Source of the DNA: Papio anubis
Lineage: Eukaryota; Chordata; Mammalia; Primates; Cercopithecidae
Assembly (NCBI RefSeq): GCF_008728515.1
Contig: NC_044984.1
Span: 126,103,349 to 126,167,348, forward strand
Direction of reading: 5' to 3'
Length of the DNA: 64,000 bases
Numbering within the stretch: position 1 is the stretch's first letter; each line of letters begins with the position of its first letter. Of this stretch, positions 21,898 to 33,568 are shown piece after piece. Position numbers and translations under genes: made by a program. The notes beneath the pieces are model-generated. The model was given only the letters and a program-made list of their open reading frames with translations. It ran no database searches and was not told where the DNA came from.

Positions 21898-22206
21898 GGC
21901 CGGGCACAGTGGTCTATGCCAGCACTTTGGGAGGCTGAGGTAGGCAGATTGTTTGAGCTCAGGATTTTGAGACCATCCTGGGCAACACGGCAAAACCTTA
22001 TCTCTACTAAAAATACAAAAAATTAGCTGGGCATGGTTCCATGTGCCTGTAGTCCCAGCGACAGAGGAGGCTGAGGTGGGAGGATCAGTTGAACCCAGGA
22101 GGTTGAGGCCGCAGTGAGCTGAGATCGTGCCACTGCACTCTAGCCTGGGCAATCTCCAGCCTGGGCAATGGGAGTGAGACCCTATCTCAAATAAAAAGAA
22201 AAAAAT
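21898..22206 (+). repeat. Alu element
   Basis: Full-length Alu with a local duplication of 'agcctgggcaat' (22141-22168). Confidence 0.88.
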
Positions 22207-22388
22207 TCAAATCTGGGTAGTGGGCATATCCCCGGGTCTGGTCTGGTGCTGTCCCAGCATTAAAGTGACAGCAACTCGGTAGTTGATTACGTGCACTGCA
22301 CCACGGCAAGGAAGTGGATGCCCACTCTGAGACGGGGACACAGCCTGGCTGTAGGAATAATATGATTGCTAATAAAACATATTCTGTA

Positions 22389-22625
22389 CCAGGCACGGTG
22401 GCTCATGCCTGCAATCCCAACACTTCTGAAGGTTGAGGCAGGTTGATCACTTGCGGCCAGGAGCTTGAGAGCAGCCAGCCAGGCACGGTGGTGGGAGCCT
22501 GTGGTCCCAGCAACTCAGGAGGCTGAGGTGGGAGGATGGCTTGAGCCCAGGAAGCAGAAGCTGTGATTACACCACTGCGCTCCAGCCTGGAAAACAGAGT
22601 GAAACCCTGTCTCAAAAAAAAAAAA
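22389..22625 (+). repeat. Alu with internal deletion
   Basis: The first arm is shortened and joined to the second ('gagcagccagccaggcacgg'). Confidence 0.87.
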
Positions 22626-24548
22626 CCACCCCCCAAAGAAAACAAAACCAAATCCATATTCTGGATTTATAGACTAACTGGGGGCTTATAATTACAACTA
22701 CAAAACTGACCAATAATTACCCACATATTCACCTCTATTGAGTTCCTAGTGAATCACAGTTTAACACTCCACAGAGTTAGGTTTGCAGGTTTAATTCCGT
22801 CTATCCAGGCAGGGCAGCTCAGGGCTCAGCTCTGCACCGAGTCTAACGCTTCGCTTCTCTTGTGTGACCTGTTAGCGCTCGGTGAGAATATGAGCCGCTC
22901 ACGTGAGTCTGGCGTCTGAGTGTGCTGGCTGGCCGTCAGGACGCTGCTACTTACAGATACGATCACTACTTGCTCCCACAAGCTCTCTCTCAGAGCAAAG
23001 GTTAATGTGAAGGCCTCTTCTGTTGAGACAGAAGGAATTAATTTCTAACCATGCCCTTCACATATACCAAAGGTGATGGTGAATTTCTGATGTGAAATTA
23101 CTTGTTTAAGGGATGGATTCTAACATTTTAATTTTCATCAGATTGTATGAGAGTAGACATGAACGCTCAGTGTAGGATTACTAAGGAACAAAATGTAATT
23201 TATAAACAGAGCCAGTTGTACATGAAACATTTGCTAGTATCTATCTGCTTTATAGTTCTTTTGCTAATTTTTCTGTTTTAAGAAAAAATCATATCTTGTC
23301 AATGGAGGGAACTGTGGTACTTGGCCAACTGCAGCAGCGTCTTCTTGCCCAGGGTGCTGTGGGGAGGACCTGCTGCGGCTCTCTGCCTAGGGTGTGCCTT
23401 GCGGCTGGGCAGTGTGGGTGCCGGCTGGGGCCATCTGTCCCAGGAGCAGGAGGGTCCCAGTGTGTGGGTGATCCTGGCAATGTAAGGCTCGTCCTCTGGA
23501 AGGCTCTGGGACCCTGAGTGTCTTGACCCCCATGCACTTAGCAGAACCGTGTTAAGAAACTCAAGGCTACGACGTGCAACGCTCCATCCTTCTCTGTGTG
23601 GCTCCAGACGCAGACACGGTCCACCCACACAGCCAGGAGGCTGCACAAACTCCACGTGGGGACACAAAACAAGCTTCTTGTGCTTGGAAAGAGTGGAAAT
23701 GCAGGGCTGGCCCATGCAAGGCACTGGGTGGTGACATCAGTGGGTGAGAACCAGAGGAGGCGCTCATGAGATGGCACCCTCATGGTCGAGAGGGTAGTGC
23801 TCACTGGCGGCACCAATGGAGGTGGCCGTCCACAGCTACTGGAAGCCAGGGCGAGAGGACAGATGGTGGATGTATTTCCTGAAGTGAAAGGTGGAACCTC
23901 TACTGAGTGCCAGGCACTGAGTGAGAGGTGAGCCCGTGGCACCCTGGGCTGTCAGAGGCCCTGCCAGCTACCACGGCTGGGGCTTCCGCTTGATAAACAT
24001 GAACGCCAACCTCCCTCCATCTCCTGCTCCAACCAAGACAGGTTCTCCTTAGTGGTCAAGAGGTAAGGGATGGATGCTCCTTGCCCTCTAGGCCCCAACA
24101 GGACTCTGTGGCCTCTCCTGGGAGCTCCAGCCTGGGCCGTGGTCACAGTCACACAGCACCCAGGCAACTATGGTGACTGTCCTTGAGACCAGGAGGCTTT
24201 GCGACCGGAAGCTTGCATTTTCCTTATGTTTGTGCCTTCCTGTCCTCTCCACCAGCAGGTAGAGGGGCAGCAGCTGCATGTGGACCCAGTCGAGGTACCA
24301 GCACAGTGGAAAGCTGGACACGAAGCCAGGCCATGCAGAGCCCTGGGGGGTAAGTGAGCCCCGCCCACCAGACACAGGAGCTCAGTGTGATCAAGTGTCA
24401 ACAGGGATGGCCACGCCACGGGGAGGGACTCAGCACCTCCCTCTGGTCACCCACAGCTCTGCTCACAGATACCCGACCTTCAGACGCCCTTTCCGCCCAG
24501 GGAAACCTGGCCCGCATCCAGCAACTGTGCGCACACCCAGTGGCCTAC

Positions 24549-24674
24549 CTGGAGCGGGTCCGCTTCCTGCTGGCCCCAGGGCTGCTGCTCACGCGGTAGG
24601 CAGTGGGCACACTCCTCTCTTCTCTCCGTCTCTCAGGGGAGTGGGCTCTCCTCCGAGGGGACCGGGAGCGGGAC
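24549..24674 (-). CDS. SFSWAP: SFSWAP exon H: RS domain
   Basis: The 126-bp exon has acceptor 'cctctgtccag|GTCCCG' and donor CTCCAG|GTAGGC. It encodes residues 442-483 and two bases of an Arg codon. RSRSRSPRRRAHSPERRREE is a typical RS/SP stretch, followed by RSVPTAYRVSSSPGASRKRT, which separates it from the next block. In the remembered human protein the second part reads VSRSPG; the codon is AGC here, so one RS dipeptide is lost. The exon length is a multiple of three and both borders have the same phase, so the exon can be skipped without a frameshift. Confidence 0.94.
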
Positions 24675-26651
24675 CTGGACAGAGGAGGAGGCAGCGTTCA
24701 GTTCTGTGGCCTGGCTGGCGGGACGTGTCATGCTTCTGACTGCCTTGGCAGAGATCAGGCCCCGTCTGCAGAGGCTGCTCCTCAGGATGGTGCCCGTGTA
24801 GACCCTGAAGCTTCAGAGAACCCCTGCCAAGCTCCACTACTCTACCGACAACGAACTGAAACCCCGAATCCCATCTCAGAGGCAGAGATGGTCTCTCTCT
24901 CGTTCCACACACTTATGACACCAAGGATAAACTTTTAACCAATATACAACGGGCGTGGAGGCTGGAGCTGCTTCAAATGGTCAATGGCAACCAATTCCCC
25001 ACAAGCCATGGTCTGAGTATGCAATTTATGACCACCTCAGGCTGCCGCTTTCTCTTCCTTCCTCCTGCCTTTGCCCATTTTATCTCCCTATACATTTCAG
25101 CTCACTGACGTTTCTACCAGCACGAGGTAAGAAAAGGCAAATCAGACTCTAGCGAGTCGGGTCTACCTGTCTGAATAACAGCGAGAAGAACCTCAACAGT
25201 AATGAAGCTAGAGGCCCACCTGGAAATTTCTCCTGTTCACACTAATCTTACAGCCTCTCAGCACAGACACTCAGGAACAGGCTGTGGGGCACTGGCATGA
25301 AGCCTGAAACCTTCAATCCTATTCGGAAATGCCAGTCTTACGACAGTTTCGGCTAACTTAAGTTTATGAGATTTCACAGATGCAAAGCCACCCATGAACA
25401 CTGACTCCTCCTCCTCCTCATGTGCCTGGAAAGGACTCATTTCTCTCCTGTGGTGATACAACGCACACGTGGCCACGAGGACCCTGAGACCCGTGCCCCT
25501 CCGGGGTGATGCTCCTTAGTGGAGGCCCCGTAGCGATGAGTTGGGACCTTCGTTTTAGTTCTTTGTTCATTCAGGAAAGCTACTATTTTGGGAAGACCTG
25601 CAAGGAGCACAAATCTGGAAAAAAAAAACTCCATTTATTTCCATTTTGTTTCCATGACAACTCATTCAAAACAATATAAAGAAGAGTGGTCTGATTTTGC
25701 CATTTGAAAAAGTTCTACATTGAATCATTTTCATGACAATAAACCGCACACGCCACAGGCTATGCTTCTGCAGATCAGCTCGGGATCACTCAGCCCCCAG
25801 CATCCTGGAGAGCCAGGAGTGGCCATCCTTTAACTGACAGAATGGTTTTGATTTTTTTTCCAGACCTTTCCTAAGATTTACAGAACAGACAATAAAGGCG
25901 CGGTCAGTTAGACACCTTGACATTTTACCAGGTTTTCCCTCAAAAGAACTCGCGGAGTCAAATCTGCTGGTGGCCGAGGCTGGCTGATAAGTTCCTGGCT
26001 GGGCTGCCGCTGTCACTGACACGCTGCTCTGACAGGGCTCCGCGCGCAGCATCCCTGGGGAGGCTGAGGCTCTGGGACACGGAGGCACACACTTCACACT
26101 CAGAATAAAAGGTGCTGGGCTGGGCGCTACCAGAACTCTGAAAAAAGCTCTGCTTATTCAAAGCTATAGCGGCTAGGGAATGCTTACACGTAGAATTCTA
26201 CAATAAACTCAATAATCAGGAAAAATAAGTTAGTTTGTAAGGCCTGCAAATTCATAAGTTTGAAATACAATACCATTTTGTAGTGGCTATTAGTAATAGA
26301 CTTCTTTAAAGGGAAATGGCTGTTACCAGTAGATTTTCAAGTTATCGGGGGAAAATGCCCATCTCAGAACGAGGGGGTTACATACCATTAGACAATTCTC
26401 TAAGTTTGACTTTAGCTAAAGAAGCTTTAATGCTTTTATTCTGCTAATTAGGCTTCTCATATTGATACCACAACATAGTGCAAGAAACAGGAATTCCATT
26501 TTATAAGCAAATCATCCATATAATGTGACCAGAGGCCTTCTTAAAGATGAAATGGTCTGAATTAAACACTTTCAAGCATAACGTGACTCAGTTTTTTTTT
26601 TTTTCTTAAAAAAGCATAATGGTTTGCTTTCAAATAGAAACATAATGAGAC

Positions 26652-26653
26652 TT

Positions 26654-26685
<32 letters not shown>

Positions 26686-26968
26686 AAGACGGAGTCTGGC
26701 TCTGTCACCCAGGCTGGAGTGCAGTGGCCGGATCTCAGTTCACTGCAAGCTCCGCCTCCCGGGTTCCCGCCATTCTCCTGCCTCAGCCTCCCGAGTAGCT
26801 GGGACTACAGGCGCCCGTCACCTCGCCCGGCTAGTTTTTTTTGTATTTTTAGTAGAGATGGGGTTTCACCGTGTTAGCCAGGATGGTCTCGATCTCCTGA
26901 CCTCGTGATCCGCCCGTCTCGGCCTCCCAAAGTGCTGGGATTACAGGCTTGAGCCACCGCGCCCGGCC
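26652..26968 (-). repeat. Young AluY, AluYR-like
   Basis: Low divergence, 'gtggccggatctcag' (GATCCGGCCAC in sense) and 'gggttcccgccattc'. It is flanked by 'gagactttttt' copies. Confidence 0.9.
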
Positions 26969-27116
26969 TGAGACTTTTTTCAATGACAAAACTCCAGATA
27001 TTTTATCTGAATGACAGTGGTCATATTTATAAATAGCCTCTCTTCTCCGACATGTAACCATTCCATCTACTCCACTTCCTCCATTCGCGTCCCTACCCAC
27101 GGCATTTCAGTCACGG

Positions 27117-27240
27117 AATAATCTGTGCAGACGACTTAGCAGCAAGGGTCTGGCTCTGCCACAGCTGGAACTTCCAGCAGCTCCTGGAATAATCTCTGCA
27201 GATGACTCAGCAGCAAGATCTGGGCTCTACCAGCAGCTCC
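27117..27240. repeat. Imperfect ~70-bp tandem duplication
   Basis: 'AATAATCTSTGCAGAYGACT' plus 'CAGCAAG' and 'CAGCAGCTCC' recur in two adjacent copies. Confidence 0.8.
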
Positions 27241-27721
27241 CGGGGCTTAATTTTTCTCAAGTTGAAACTGGATCTGATTTCACATGCAATTCCTCCTCAT
27301 GTCCCCAGCCCAGTGACAGCCGCTGCAGCTCCCCTCCTTCCTGGACTGCTCAGTGCAGATACCCTCTGGTCTTATCTGTGTCTGGCTATGATTCACTTTG
27401 ATTCATTTTGCAAGTGATGGGAAGACGGTCCTCACCTCAGCATGATCAACACTGCCACTCGCGAAACTGCAAGCATCTGGTTTCCTCCTTTAAGGAGCAG
27501 GATTAGGAGATGAGTCATCACTTTGACTGATTTGCTATGCAGTTTATCGTGGGTAAAAAGGGCAATGAGGAGCCACAACTTTCAACCTAAAGTGGAAACC
27601 CAATGTCGCCTGAGTCCCTTCTGAATGCTAAACAAGACTCCTAAGAAAAGTCTTCCAAATCCATCCCCAGTCTCCTTCACCAACCCCAAGTATTTAGGAA
27701 GCTAATTTCTACAAATAAATA

Positions 27722-27764
27722 GATTATATATATATTTTTTATATATATTTTTTATATATATTTT
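27722..27764. repeat. (TA)n/T6 low-complexity run
   Basis: Three rounds of TATATATATTTTTT preceding an Alu; probably its diversified poly-A tail. Confidence 0.85.
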
Positions 27765-28047
27765 TTGAGACAGAGTCTCGCTCTGTTGCCCAGGCTGGAG
27801 TGCAGTGGCGCAATCTCGGCTCACTATAAGCTCCACCTCCCGGGTTCTTGCCATTCTCCTGCCTCAGCCTCCTGAGTAGCTGGGACTACAGGCGCACGCT
27901 GCCACACCCGGCTAATTTTTTGTATTTTTAGTAGAGGCAGGGTTTCACAGTGTTCGCCAGGATGGTCTCGATCTCTTGACCTTGTGATCTGCCCACCTCG
28001 GCCTCCCAAAGTGCTGGGATTACAGGCGTGAGCCACCGTACCCAGCC
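27765..28047 (-). repeat. AluY-type element
   Basis: Full-length Alu with a Y-like 'gatctcttgaccttgtgatc'. Confidence 0.9.
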
Positions 28048-28357
28048 AGAAATATGTTTTTATCATATAGGTCTCTACACTAGAAGATATCTTAAAATGA
28101 TAACATGCAGAGATCTATCTAGAACTCCCAGAAGCCCAGGCTAACTCTGAAGATGTATTTAGATAAGTAAATGAACACAAGAGACCATCTTAGCAAAAGT
28201 TTTAAAAATAAACTTAGTTTCAAACTGATACTTATTAAAATTTAATTTTAGGTTGTAAATGAACTGCATGAGTACTTCTTCATTCCATTAAGACAGAGAA
28301 CCAGATACGATATCAAAATACAAATGAAAACAGAAAACAAGACAACAAAAGTATTTT

Positions 28358-28648
28358 AATTTTTTTTTTAAGACGGAGTCTTGCTCTGTTGCCCAGGCTG
28401 GACTGCAGTGACACAATCTTGGCTCACTGCAACCTCCACCTCCTGGGTTCAAGCGATTCTCCTGCCTCAGCCTCCCGAGTAGCTGGGATTACAGGCGCCC
28501 ACCACCACACCTGGTTTTTTGTAGTTTTAGTAGTGGTGGGGTTTTACCATGTTGGCCAGGCTAGTCTTAAACTCTTGACCTCAGGTGATCCACCTGCATC
28601 GGCCTCCCACAGAGATGGGATTATAGGCGTGAGCCACTGTGCCAACCT
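28358..28648 (-). repeat. Alu element
   Basis: Near full-length Alu. Confidence 0.9.
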
Positions 28649-29403
28649 CAATGTTGATATAAAAGACACTAAATACTACCTGGTCATAACTAGTATACTT
28701 TTTGATAAGTAACATAGTGATTTCCCAAAACTAAAGATTTTTACATGTCTAATTTGTCTTTGGAGATCCAAAGTCACCCATAACTTAGACATACTAAATA
28801 AATTGGACTTCAACCACAGGAATAGTATGGCCATTAAATAAATATTCATTGTGCTGTAAGAAGGCTTTCTAATATTAACTTTCTATATTTTACATAGAAC
28901 TTTAGTAATTTAATATATACAAAAAACATATTCCACATAGCATCCTACCACAATTAGAAATATTAACAACTGTGGTATTCTACTGTGGGCTGGCAGCAGT
29001 CATTAAAAATGATCAATTAGGTCTGTTCAGGCCCAGGTGACAAGTCTGACCCATTCTGAGTGGAGGCTATGTTTGTTAACAGTTTATTCTATCTGATAAC
29101 AACCGCATTAACACTTTCAATACTTTGGTTAAAATTTAGTTATCTTTTATACTCCAATAATTCATATGACTGAGGAGACCACCACCCCTCCCATTTCTAA
29201 CTTGCATTTTTAAGGCCACTTGGATCCCTGGAAATGATTATTGCTGGCAGAGCTTGGATGGAGGACGAAGGTTTGCAGCCAGTTTAGAAAAATGCAATCC
29301 TACTCAAAAAAACACACACTCCCTGTTCCCAGAAGAGCTGAGGCAGAATTCCACAAGAAAAGGTTATGGTGAGAAACCATCAGCTTCTTCTTCTTCTTTT
29401 GTC

Positions 29404-29489
29404 ATAGAGAACATGTCCATCAGGCTAGATTCGAACTCCTGGGCTCAAAGGATCCTCCTGCCTCTGCCTCCCAAGCATCTGGGGCTTGA
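29404..29489 (-). repeat. Alu scrap
   Basis: About 85 bp related to the Alu left arm. Confidence 0.6.
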
Positions 29490-30645
29490 CTAGCTTGTTT
29501 AACTCATGTCCTCGGACTCCAGAACCCACGGCACTGCTGGTCTCTGCACCCAGCCATGCCCTTGGCCCTGTGGAGGGGAACAACTGCCAGGGGCCAGCAC
29601 CCACGGTAGAACTTGCTCAACAATCCAACACCTGGAAGGTTTTGTTTTATAATACTCTTATTTTCATTTTATAATAAACGTGCACTTTGCCTTCATATTT
29701 TGTCTCAGTTGCAAAATCGAATGCTTTTTAATCAGTTATTTAACTAAAATTAACTAAAAGTATGTAGATACTACCTTCTCAGCCATGGAGATTAATTAAA
29801 AATTTGAGTGTTCTGAAAACACTTTGCTCTGTTGACACTGTAAAATATTTTAAATGTAGGTCAAATTAAAATTGGTAGCCTACCATCACAGTAGAAACCA
29901 TACTCAGGTAATTTTTACCTTAATTTTTTCTTTTAACTGAAAGTTACAAACAAATGAGTAGGGTTTGGCTTCTTGGACTTGTCAGCAATGAATCCATAAA
30001 AATAATATAAAGATATATTTTTATATAAAGTAATATGCAACTAAAGCTATTCTAAAGTAAATTATTCGAAAATATGTAACTCTAAATCTATTCTAAAACA
30101 AATCACTCAAGTAAGATGTAAAATGACCTTTTCTCCTATAGTCTAGTGAACAAAAAGGAGGCACAGCCTAGAAACCTGAAATTCCAAGTGTGAGGTGAAG
30201 CCTTTCAGCTCTGAATACACCAATGTGGGAAAAGCTGGCGGCCACGGCATCATCTGTCCTTAGAAGTGAATGGTAGGAGACCTGGAAATATCAGATGCCG
30301 CATCTGCTGTGTTTGCAAAAACTCCCCACGTGAAAGCTGAGCTAATTTCTTACACTAAAGAAACACCACGAACAGCTGTTACAAGGATCGGCCCCAAGGC
30401 TTGGGATTTAGGAAGGAATTATGCTTTCTTTGGAGCCTGTAGAAAAGGAAAACTGGGAAGAATTTTACTGCATCTGGTCACTAGGAGGGCTTGTTTATGC
30501 CTGTCTTCAGCTATGTAATGTCATAAGAAACATTTTCAAGTGGGAAATTTTTTATTTTAATCTTCACTTAATTGCATGTAGAGGCAGGGTCCCGCTCTGT
30601 CATCTGGGCTGGAGTGCAGTGGTGTGATCATAGCTCACTGCAGTC

Positions 30646-30714
30646 TCAAACTCCTGAGCTCAGCTCAAGCAATCCCCCCACATCAGACTCTACGCTTGAG
30701 CTCAGGAGTTTGAA
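30646..30714. repeat. Inverted repeat within Alu arm
   Basis: CTCAAACTCCTGAGCTCAG followed by CTCAAG faces CTTGAGCTCAGGAGTTTGAA-like sequence, differing by a 4-base insertion, across a ~24-nt spacer. Confidence 0.85.
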
Positions 30715-30756
30715 GCACGCACTGCCACGCCTGCCTAATTTTAAAAAATATTTTGT

Positions 30757-30883
30757 ATACTCGGAAGGCTGAGGCAGGAGAATGGCGTAAACCCGGGAGG
30801 CAGAGCTTGCAGTGAGCTGAGACCTGGCCACTGCACTCCAGCCTGGGCGACAGAGGGAGACTCCGTCTCAAAAAAAAAAAAAT
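30757..30883 (+). repeat. 5'-truncated young Alu nested in old Alu
   Basis: About 127 bp of Alu right arm with an A-tail. It is flanked by 'attttgta' copies. Confidence 0.87.
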
Positions 30884-31286
30884 TTTGTAGAGATAGGTGT
30901 TCACTGTGTTGCCAAAGCTTGTCTCGAACTCCAGGCCTCAAAGTAATCCTCTCATCTTGGCTTCCTAAAGCACTGGAATTACAGGTGTGAGCCATTGTGC
31001 CTGGCCTCAAATGAGAAATTTTAAAAAAGCTTTGATATATAAGCTCCTGGGAGCCTTCAGAAATTGAAGATATGTTAGCAAAACTGTTCATTTGATTAGA
31101 AAATAGCAAGGTTTCTTTTTTGTGTGTATAAGGGTATGAAGTGATGAAACATTTAAAACACTCGCAAAAATGCAGAGTGAAAGATCAAACTGATTTATCA
31201 TAGAGTCAAATCCAATTTCACTGCAGAGAAGTCAGTGTAAATGCCTGTCAAACTTTAAGTGTTGGCTGGGGTAAAAATAAAGAAAG

Positions 31287-31609
31287 CAGGCTGGCCGTGG
31301 TGGCTCATGCCTGTAATCCCAGCACTGTGGGAGGACGAGATGGGTGGATTACCTGAGGTCAGGAGAGAGAGACCAGCCTGGCCAACATGGTGAAACCCCA
31401 TCTCTACTAAAAAAAACAAAATTAGCTGGGCGTGGTGGCGCATGCCTGTAATCCCAGCTACTTGGGAGGCTGAGGCAGGAGAATCACTAGAACCTGGGGA
31501 GGCAGAGGTTGCAGTGAGCCGAGATCACGCCATTGCAGACCAGCCTGGGAAACAAAAGCAAAAACTCCGTCTCTAAATAAATAAACAAACAAACAAATAA
31601 ATAAATAAA
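31287..31609 (+). repeat. Alu with (AAAT/AAAC)n tail
   Basis: Full-length Alu with a diversified tail at 31576-31609. Confidence 0.9.
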
Positions 31610-32049
31610 GCATATTGTTTTTAGGATATATTCAGAGAGGCAAATGTGTAAAATTATACTTAAAAAGCCCACAGGGCGCCCAAGGCATCTGTATTTTTCC
31701 CATGGAAACGTAAGAGCTAACAGCAATTCCAGAAGAAAAACTAGACGAGCACAGTCAGTGCCGCACTACAGAAACCGAGAGAGCCAGTCAGTGCTCAGCA
31801 ACAACCCGAGGTGTAACGGGGCCCTGAAAACACAGCAAGCTGTGCCAGCCTCCCACAGGCCGGCCACTGTTTTGTTTTTAAAAAATGGTTTTCACCAAGA
31901 TGTAAATTCTGTGACTCTTAAATGTTTTTACATTTTTAATTTCTGCTCCTAGAAATGTTAACCTGCTTTCTGAAAAACTGGCTCCTCACCAGGAAGGCCT
32001 TTGGTTTAATAGTGACTTCCGGAAGGAGGGTGGAGAGGAAACAGTGTGC

Positions 32050-32485
32050 ACCGGCGCCGCCCTCTTCACACACACCTGTGCCGCCCTCTTCACACACACC
32101 CGCACCGCCCTCTTTACACACACCTGCACCGCCCTCTTCACACACACACACCCGCACCGCCCTCTTTACACACACCCGCACCGCCCTCTTCACACACACA
32201 CACCCGCACTGCCCTCTTCACACACACCCGTCGGCCCTCTTCACACACACCCGCGCCGCCCTCTTCACACACACACACCCGCGCCCCCTCTTCACACATG
32301 CTCACTTGTGCCGTCCTCTTCACACACACCCGCAGGCCCTCTTCACACACGCTCACCCGCACCGCCCTCTTCACACACGCTCATCTGCGCCGCCCTCTTC
32401 ACACACGCTCACCCGTGCTGCCCTCTTCACACATACACCTGCCGGCCCTCTTCACACACGCTCATCCGCGCCGCCCTCTTCACAC
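32050..32485. repeat. CT/CA-rich minisatellite, ~24-bp unit
   Basis: About 17 variable copies of CCGCCCTCTTCACACACACC plus CGCA. Copies differ by CA number and by a 'GCTCA' insertion that dominates the right half. Confidence 0.92.
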
Positions 32486-32488
32486 CCA

Positions 32489-32560
32489 CTCTGCACACAC
32501 GCTCACCGGTGCCACATGAAGTATGTGCAGAGTGTGGCACCGGTGAGTGTATGTGCAGAG
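32489..32560. repeat. 29-bp near-perfect inverted repeat
   Basis: Left arm 32489-32517 and right arm 32532-32560 pair with three mismatches around a 14-nt loop. The core is CACCGGTG. Confidence 0.9.
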
Positions 32561-32809
32561 CAGGGAATCCAAACCCAAAACCAGTGCTAAAGAGTTCTCC
32601 TGTCTTGCAACTTTACACATTTGAGAGAAATTAGCATGGGAAACTTCACTTACACAAATAAAACAAAAGACCCCCCAGCACACCACCCTGTGAATCTTTT
32701 ACACAATCAGCACACCACCCTGTGAATCAAGGTCCTGGTAGGCTTACTTCCAGGACCCATTAGAATTTAAACAAACCAATTTTTAAAAACCTGGCAGTAG
32801 TTAAGTATA

Positions 32810-33109
32810 GGCCTGCGCGGTGGCTCAGGCCTGTAATCCCAGCACTCTGGGAGGCCAAGGTGGGTGGGTAACCTGAGGTCAGGAGTTTAAGACCAGCCTG
32901 GCCAACATGGTGAAACCCTGTCTCTACTAAAAATACAAAAATTAGCCTGGCATAGTGGTGGGCGCCTGTAATCCCAGCTACTCAGGAGGCTGAGGTAAGA
33001 GAATCACTTGAACCCGGGAGGTGGAGGTTGCAGTGAGTCAAGATCGCACCGCTGCACTCCAGCCTGGGCAACAAGAACAAAACTCTGTCTCAAAAAACAA
33101 ACAAACAAA
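32810..33109 (+). repeat. Alu element
   Basis: Full-length Alu with a '(AAAC)n' tail, 190 bp from exon G on its intron side. Confidence 0.9.
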
Positions 33110-33302
33110 AGTTAACTACAAAACAAACAAAAAACCAAAAAAGATCTTATTTGGACTTGCAGGGCACACGAGCACACGCATACACACGTCTGCTCAATGA
33201 GAGTGGCACTGATTTTAAACTTTCTACCTAGCTGTACTGGGTATCCTGTGAAGGACACAGGGGTCACGAAGGCACCAGAGGTGCTGCCCCCTGCACACCC
33301 AC

Positions 33303-33568
33303 CTCGACCGCCGCACTGTCCGATAGGCACTGGGAAGAGAATGCTTTGCTTTTGAGTGTGATCTAGACCTGGACTTGGATGACGAATGGTACTTGGGAGA
33401 ACGCGATCTTGTTCGAGATCTTTTTTTGTGCTTTTTCTTTTTCTTTTCTTTCTCTTCTTCTCTCGGTGGATCTTTGCTTTTGCTCGAAGGCCTATCGGGT
33501 GGTTTAACTTCTAAAGTAGGCAGAGGTCTGCCTCCAGTCAGTAGAGGGCAGGGCGTAGTGTTGGATTC
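33303..33568 (-). CDS. SFSWAP: SFSWAP exon G: Lys-rich segment and start of RS domain
   Basis: The 266-bp exon has acceptor 'ttattcttag|GAATCC' and donor GTCGAG|GTGGGT. It encodes residues 354-441 and two bases of an Arg codon. A Pro-rich start (TTPCPLLTGGRPLPTLEVKP) passes into KSKDPPREEEKEKKKKKHKK, a nuclear-localisation-type basic run, and then RSRTRSRSPKYHSSSKSRSR, the first RS/SP repeats. RS domains are phosphorylated by SRPK/CLK kinases and mediate contacts with other SR proteins. The exon is purine-rich on the coding strand (GAA/AAG runs), typical of exonic splicing enhancers. Asn follows Glu-Ser where I recall Ser in human. Confidence 0.95.

Larger units (their letters stand above)
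13955..24548 (-). other. SFSWAP: SFSWAP intron H-I (10594 bp)
   Basis: Holds about nine Alus or Alu fragments, three antisense pieces of ancient L1 (17045-17330, 17470-17720, 18220-18560) and the CCTT-type pyrimidine tract (15117-15360). It also holds the hairpin inside an Alu (16896-16945) and a CA/GTG-rich minisatellite (18580-18975). 13960-14420, 14630-15110, 15400-16740, 20640-21630 and 22640-24540 are largely unassigned, with a MIR-like scrap near 20385-20455. Confidence 0.75.
30572..31012 (-). repeat. Old Alu interrupted by a later Alu insertion
   Basis: AluJ-like element split at about 30756/30884 by a plus-strand Alu piece. Its left arm also contains an inverted duplication (30646-30714). 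Confidence 0.85.
24675..33302 (-). other. SFSWAP: SFSWAP intron G-H (8628 bp)
   Basis: Holds Alus at 26652, 27760, 28358, about 30570-31010 (nested), 31287 and 32810, plus an Alu scrap at 29404. It also holds an AT-rich run (27722-27764), the minisatellite at 32050-32485 and the palindrome at 32489-32560. 24700-26600, 28650-29400 and 29490-30560 are unassigned; the last is A+T-rich. A ~70-bp imperfect tandem duplication lies at 27117-27240. Confidence 0.75.

Noticed and set aside
31955..32634. Three overlapping His/Pro/Thr-rich open frames
   Set aside because: All derive from a minisatellite whose unit is open in several frames, with no splice or start context.
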